Part shown: one piece after another, positions 62,571 through 64,000 of the stretch
How the letters are laid out: each line of letters opens with the position of its first letter
How positions within the stretch are numbered: position 1 is the stretch's first letter
Assembly (NCBI RefSeq): GCF_003259175.1
Contig: NZ_QGOK01000005.1
Location: 62,001-126,000, forward strand
Source: Marinomonas shanghaiensis
GTDB taxonomy: Bacteria > Pseudomonadota > Gammaproteobacteria > Pseudomonadales > Marinomonadaceae
DNA length: 64,000 nt
Reading direction: 5' to 3'
The notes under the pieces: generated by a model
What the model saw: only the letters and a program-made list of their open reading frames with translations
What the model was told of the DNA's origin: nothing
Database searches by the model: none
Position numbers and translations under genes: made by a program

Positions 62571-63041
62571 ATGACAGACATTGATATTGGTATCAGTAAA
62601 AAAAATAGATCCGAAATCTCAGAAGGTCTAAAGCATCTTTTAGCGGACACCTATACTTTATATTTGCAGACGCACAATTTTCACTGGAATGTGACAGGTC
62701 TTCAATTTCGTGAATTGCATTTAATGTTTGAAGAGCAATATCAAGAGTTAGCGTTGGCGGTAGATGATATTGCAGAACGTATTCGTACTTTGGACGTTGC
62801 CGCGCCTGGTACTTACAAAGCCTTTGCTGAATTGAGCTCCATTAAAGAAGTCGATGGTGTGCCAAGCTCGACGGACATGGTTAAGTATTTAACCAAAGGG
62901 CATGAGCAGGTTGTCAAAACCGCACGTAAAGTATTAAAAGTAGCGCAAGAGGCTGATGACGAATCTTCTGCGTCCTTGGTCTCTGATCGCATGCGAGTGC
63001 ATGAAAAAACCGCGTGGATGCTCAGAGCCACTCAAGCTTAG
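62571..63041 (+). CDS. dps: Dps family DNA-binding ferritin-like protein
   Basis: 156 residues. Ferroxidase ligands in [12 protein letters not shown] (His) and [20 protein letters not shown] (Asp, Glu). Short N-terminal tail with Lys/Arg. Stores iron with H2O2 and protects DNA in starvation. GAGGTAATAAC precedes the ATG. Upstream 250 bases are AT-rich with no gene. Confidence 0.94.
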   Translation: MTDIDIGISKKNRSEISEGLKHLLADTYTLYLQTHNFHWNVTGLQFRELHLMFEEQYQELALAVDDIAERIRTLDVAAPGTYKAFAELSSIKEVDGVPSSTDMVKYLTKGHEQVVKTARKVLKVAQEADDESSASLVSDRMRVHEKTAWMLRATQA

Positions 63042-63076
63042 TGGTAATTATTTGATTGAATTGCCCAGTTCAACAG

Positions 63077-63110
63077 AAAACCAGCTATCGTCATCGGTCG
63101 CTGGTTTTTT
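63077..63110 (+). terminator. Terminator of dps
   Basis: AAAACCAGC (63077-63085) and GCTGGTTTT (63100-63108) followed by T residues. Confidence 0.82.
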
Positions 63111-63120
63111 ATTGAGCAAA

Positions 63121-63399
63121 TTAATGGTCTGTAATCGTATAAAACCGTTCAACTTTGTTTGTCACTTTTCCCCAATGAGACGTTTTCACTCTAGCTTGAT
63201 GTTTTTCAAATTCGACTTTGTTGGTGAATTCTTCATAGACATCAAAGCGTTGTGGATTGTTTGAATCTTGAGTCACGGTAAAGGTAATACAGCCCGCTTC
63301 TTGATGCGTCAGTGCGATATGGTTGGGCAGTTCTGTCAATACGGCGTCTAGATCTTCTATTGGGACTTTAATGTGGCCACTCAATGTGATTTTTGACAT
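63121..63399 (-). CDS. Antibiotic biosynthesis monooxygenase (ABM) family protein
   Basis: 92 residues from ATG 63399 (MSKITLSGHIKVPIEDLDAV); the longer frame to 63666 lies within the EamA gene. ABM/YgiN fold with HQEAGCITFTVTQD and FDVYEEFTNKVEFEKHQ. Likely a cofactor-free quinol-type monooxygenase or stress protein. Eleven bases after the EamA stop, so probably co-transcribed. Confidence 0.85.
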   Translation of the reverse strand: MSKITLSGHIKVPIEDLDAVLTELPNHIALTHQEAGCITFTVTQDSNNPQRFDVYEEFTNKVEFEKHQARVKTSHWGKVTNKVERFYTITDH

Positions 63400-63410
63400 G
63401 GAAGTTCGTC

Positions 63411-64000
63411 CTATCGTTGCTGTATAAATGAAAGTGTCCAATGAAATTTCACCGCGCTCACCGCCAGTAATATCAGTATGACACCAACTATTTGCATTAG
63501 GCTGATATGTGTCGAGAAAGCAAAATGGTCGACAAACAAAGCGGTGATCGGATAAATAAAAGACAGCAAGGCAATTAAGCTGGTGGGTAGCTTTTGAAAG
63601 CTGTCGTACATGATGATGTACATGAATCCGGTTAGCACGGCACCGAGAATCAATAGATCGATCCATTGGCTGGTTTGGGTTGGTAAATCGTTGAAATCCG
63701 CAAAGGGCAAGAGCATAAAGATGCCAACGATCACCTGTACCAAAGCCACAAAGGTGGAAGGCACTTGGCGGACTTTTTTTGTGACCAGCGTAGTTACGGT
63801 ATAAAGTAGCGCTGCCCCCAAGGCGAGTGATAAGCCAAATAATGCAGAAGAGCCGTCGCTGCTTGCTTCACCAGAAAAGAGTGCGCTTATCTCGTTCAGA
63901 TCCAATTCCACGATCAAAAACAAGCCAACAAACGCCAGTGCGAGCCAAAATAATAAACTGGCTGACAGCTTCTCTTTGGTAATCAACGCGCCTGTTAGCA
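63411..64000 (-). CDS. EamA/DMT family transporter (partial, N-terminus beyond window)
   Basis: The frame stays open to the right edge (the last codons read LTGALITKEKL), so the TTG at 63986 is not the start and roughly the first third is missing. Seven hydrophobic helices are visible, the second EamA repeat includes LIALLSFIYPITALFVDHFA. Ten-helix drug/metabolite exporter of unknown substrate. Confidence 0.85.
   Translation of the reverse strand, partial: LTGALITKEKLSASLLFWLALAFVGLFLIVELDLNEISALFSGEASSDGSSALFGLSLALGAALLYTVTTLVTKKVRQVPSTFVALVQVIVGIFMLLPFADFNDLPTQTSQWIDLLILGAVLTGFMYIIMYDSFQKLPTSLIALLSFIYPITALFVDHFAFSTHISLMQIVGVILILLAVSAVKFHWTLSFIQQR

Noticed and set aside
63411..63986. TTG at 63986 as start of the EamA gene
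   Set aside because: The frame stays open to the edge and the visible part is too short for the ten-helix family.
1..64000. tRNA, rRNA, prophage or insertion sequences
   Set aside because: No cloverleaf-like or rRNA segments, integrase, transposase or phage structural genes were recognised when reading; a dedicated tRNA scan would be needed to be certain.

Overview
The window reads as chromosome of a marine gammaproteobacterium, most like Marinomonas or another member of the Oceanospirillales. The grounds are gene content (TRAP carboxylate transport, a GlpSTPQUV-type glycerol ABC system, MesX/MesD methionine synthase, many signalling proteins, full Psp operon), gammaproteobacterial operator sequences (Zur-, LexA-, MetR- and sigma-54-type) and moderate base composition. 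No rRNA, tRNA, CRISPR array, prophage or insertion sequence was recognised. Species assignment is inference.

Layout. 1-6.1 kb: a minus-strand operon of a LivK-like binding protein, a large hybrid histidine kinase and an HD-GYP response regulator (cut by the window edge). 6.1-8.4 kb: a Cache-GGDEF diguanylate cyclase flanked by two gene remnants (bestrophin and a transporter C-terminus). 8.6-17.2 kb: a 5-oxoproline module (DUF1445 protein, TRAP DctPQM, PxpABC) with a divergent amidase and a LysR regulator; a palindromic element separates dctP from dctQM. 17.4-25.2 kb: mixed housekeeping and envelope genes (DUF502, GT2, YhiN-type flavoprotein, two paralogous OmpA-like barrels, a thioredoxin-reductase-like protein with divergent Rrf2 regulator, a DODA-type dioxygenase).

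25.4-32.5 kb is the accessory part: alpha/beta hydrolase, a small gene that is an internally deleted copy of the neighbouring STAND gene, a PhyH dioxygenase, a degraded DODA fragment, a SIR2/NB-ARC/TPR STAND protein of the anti-phage type, and a divergent Fic protein with two identical-geometry operator dyads over its start. This is the best candidate for a little-described system.

32.5-48 kb: GST/LysR pair, two small proteins, the glycerol-type ABC operon read from a sigma-54 promoter next to its AcoR-like activator, RidA, LysR and a lipoprotein, then mesX-mesD behind a MetR-type box and a leader that can fold in two exclusive ways. 48-64 kb: peptidase, BdlA-like chemoreceptor, a SplB-like radical SAM gene behind a LexA box, an iron/metallophore-type ABC operon behind a Zur-type box, pspF and pspABCD with a di-haem peroxidase in the same run, a second chemoreceptor, GST, DJ-1/PfpI, Dps, a small monooxygenase and an EamA transporter cut by the right edge.

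Start codons were moved downstream of the longest open frame wherever a Shine-Dalgarno sequence or family alignment favoured it; each case is stated in its entry. All functional names come from motifs read by eye, without database searches.
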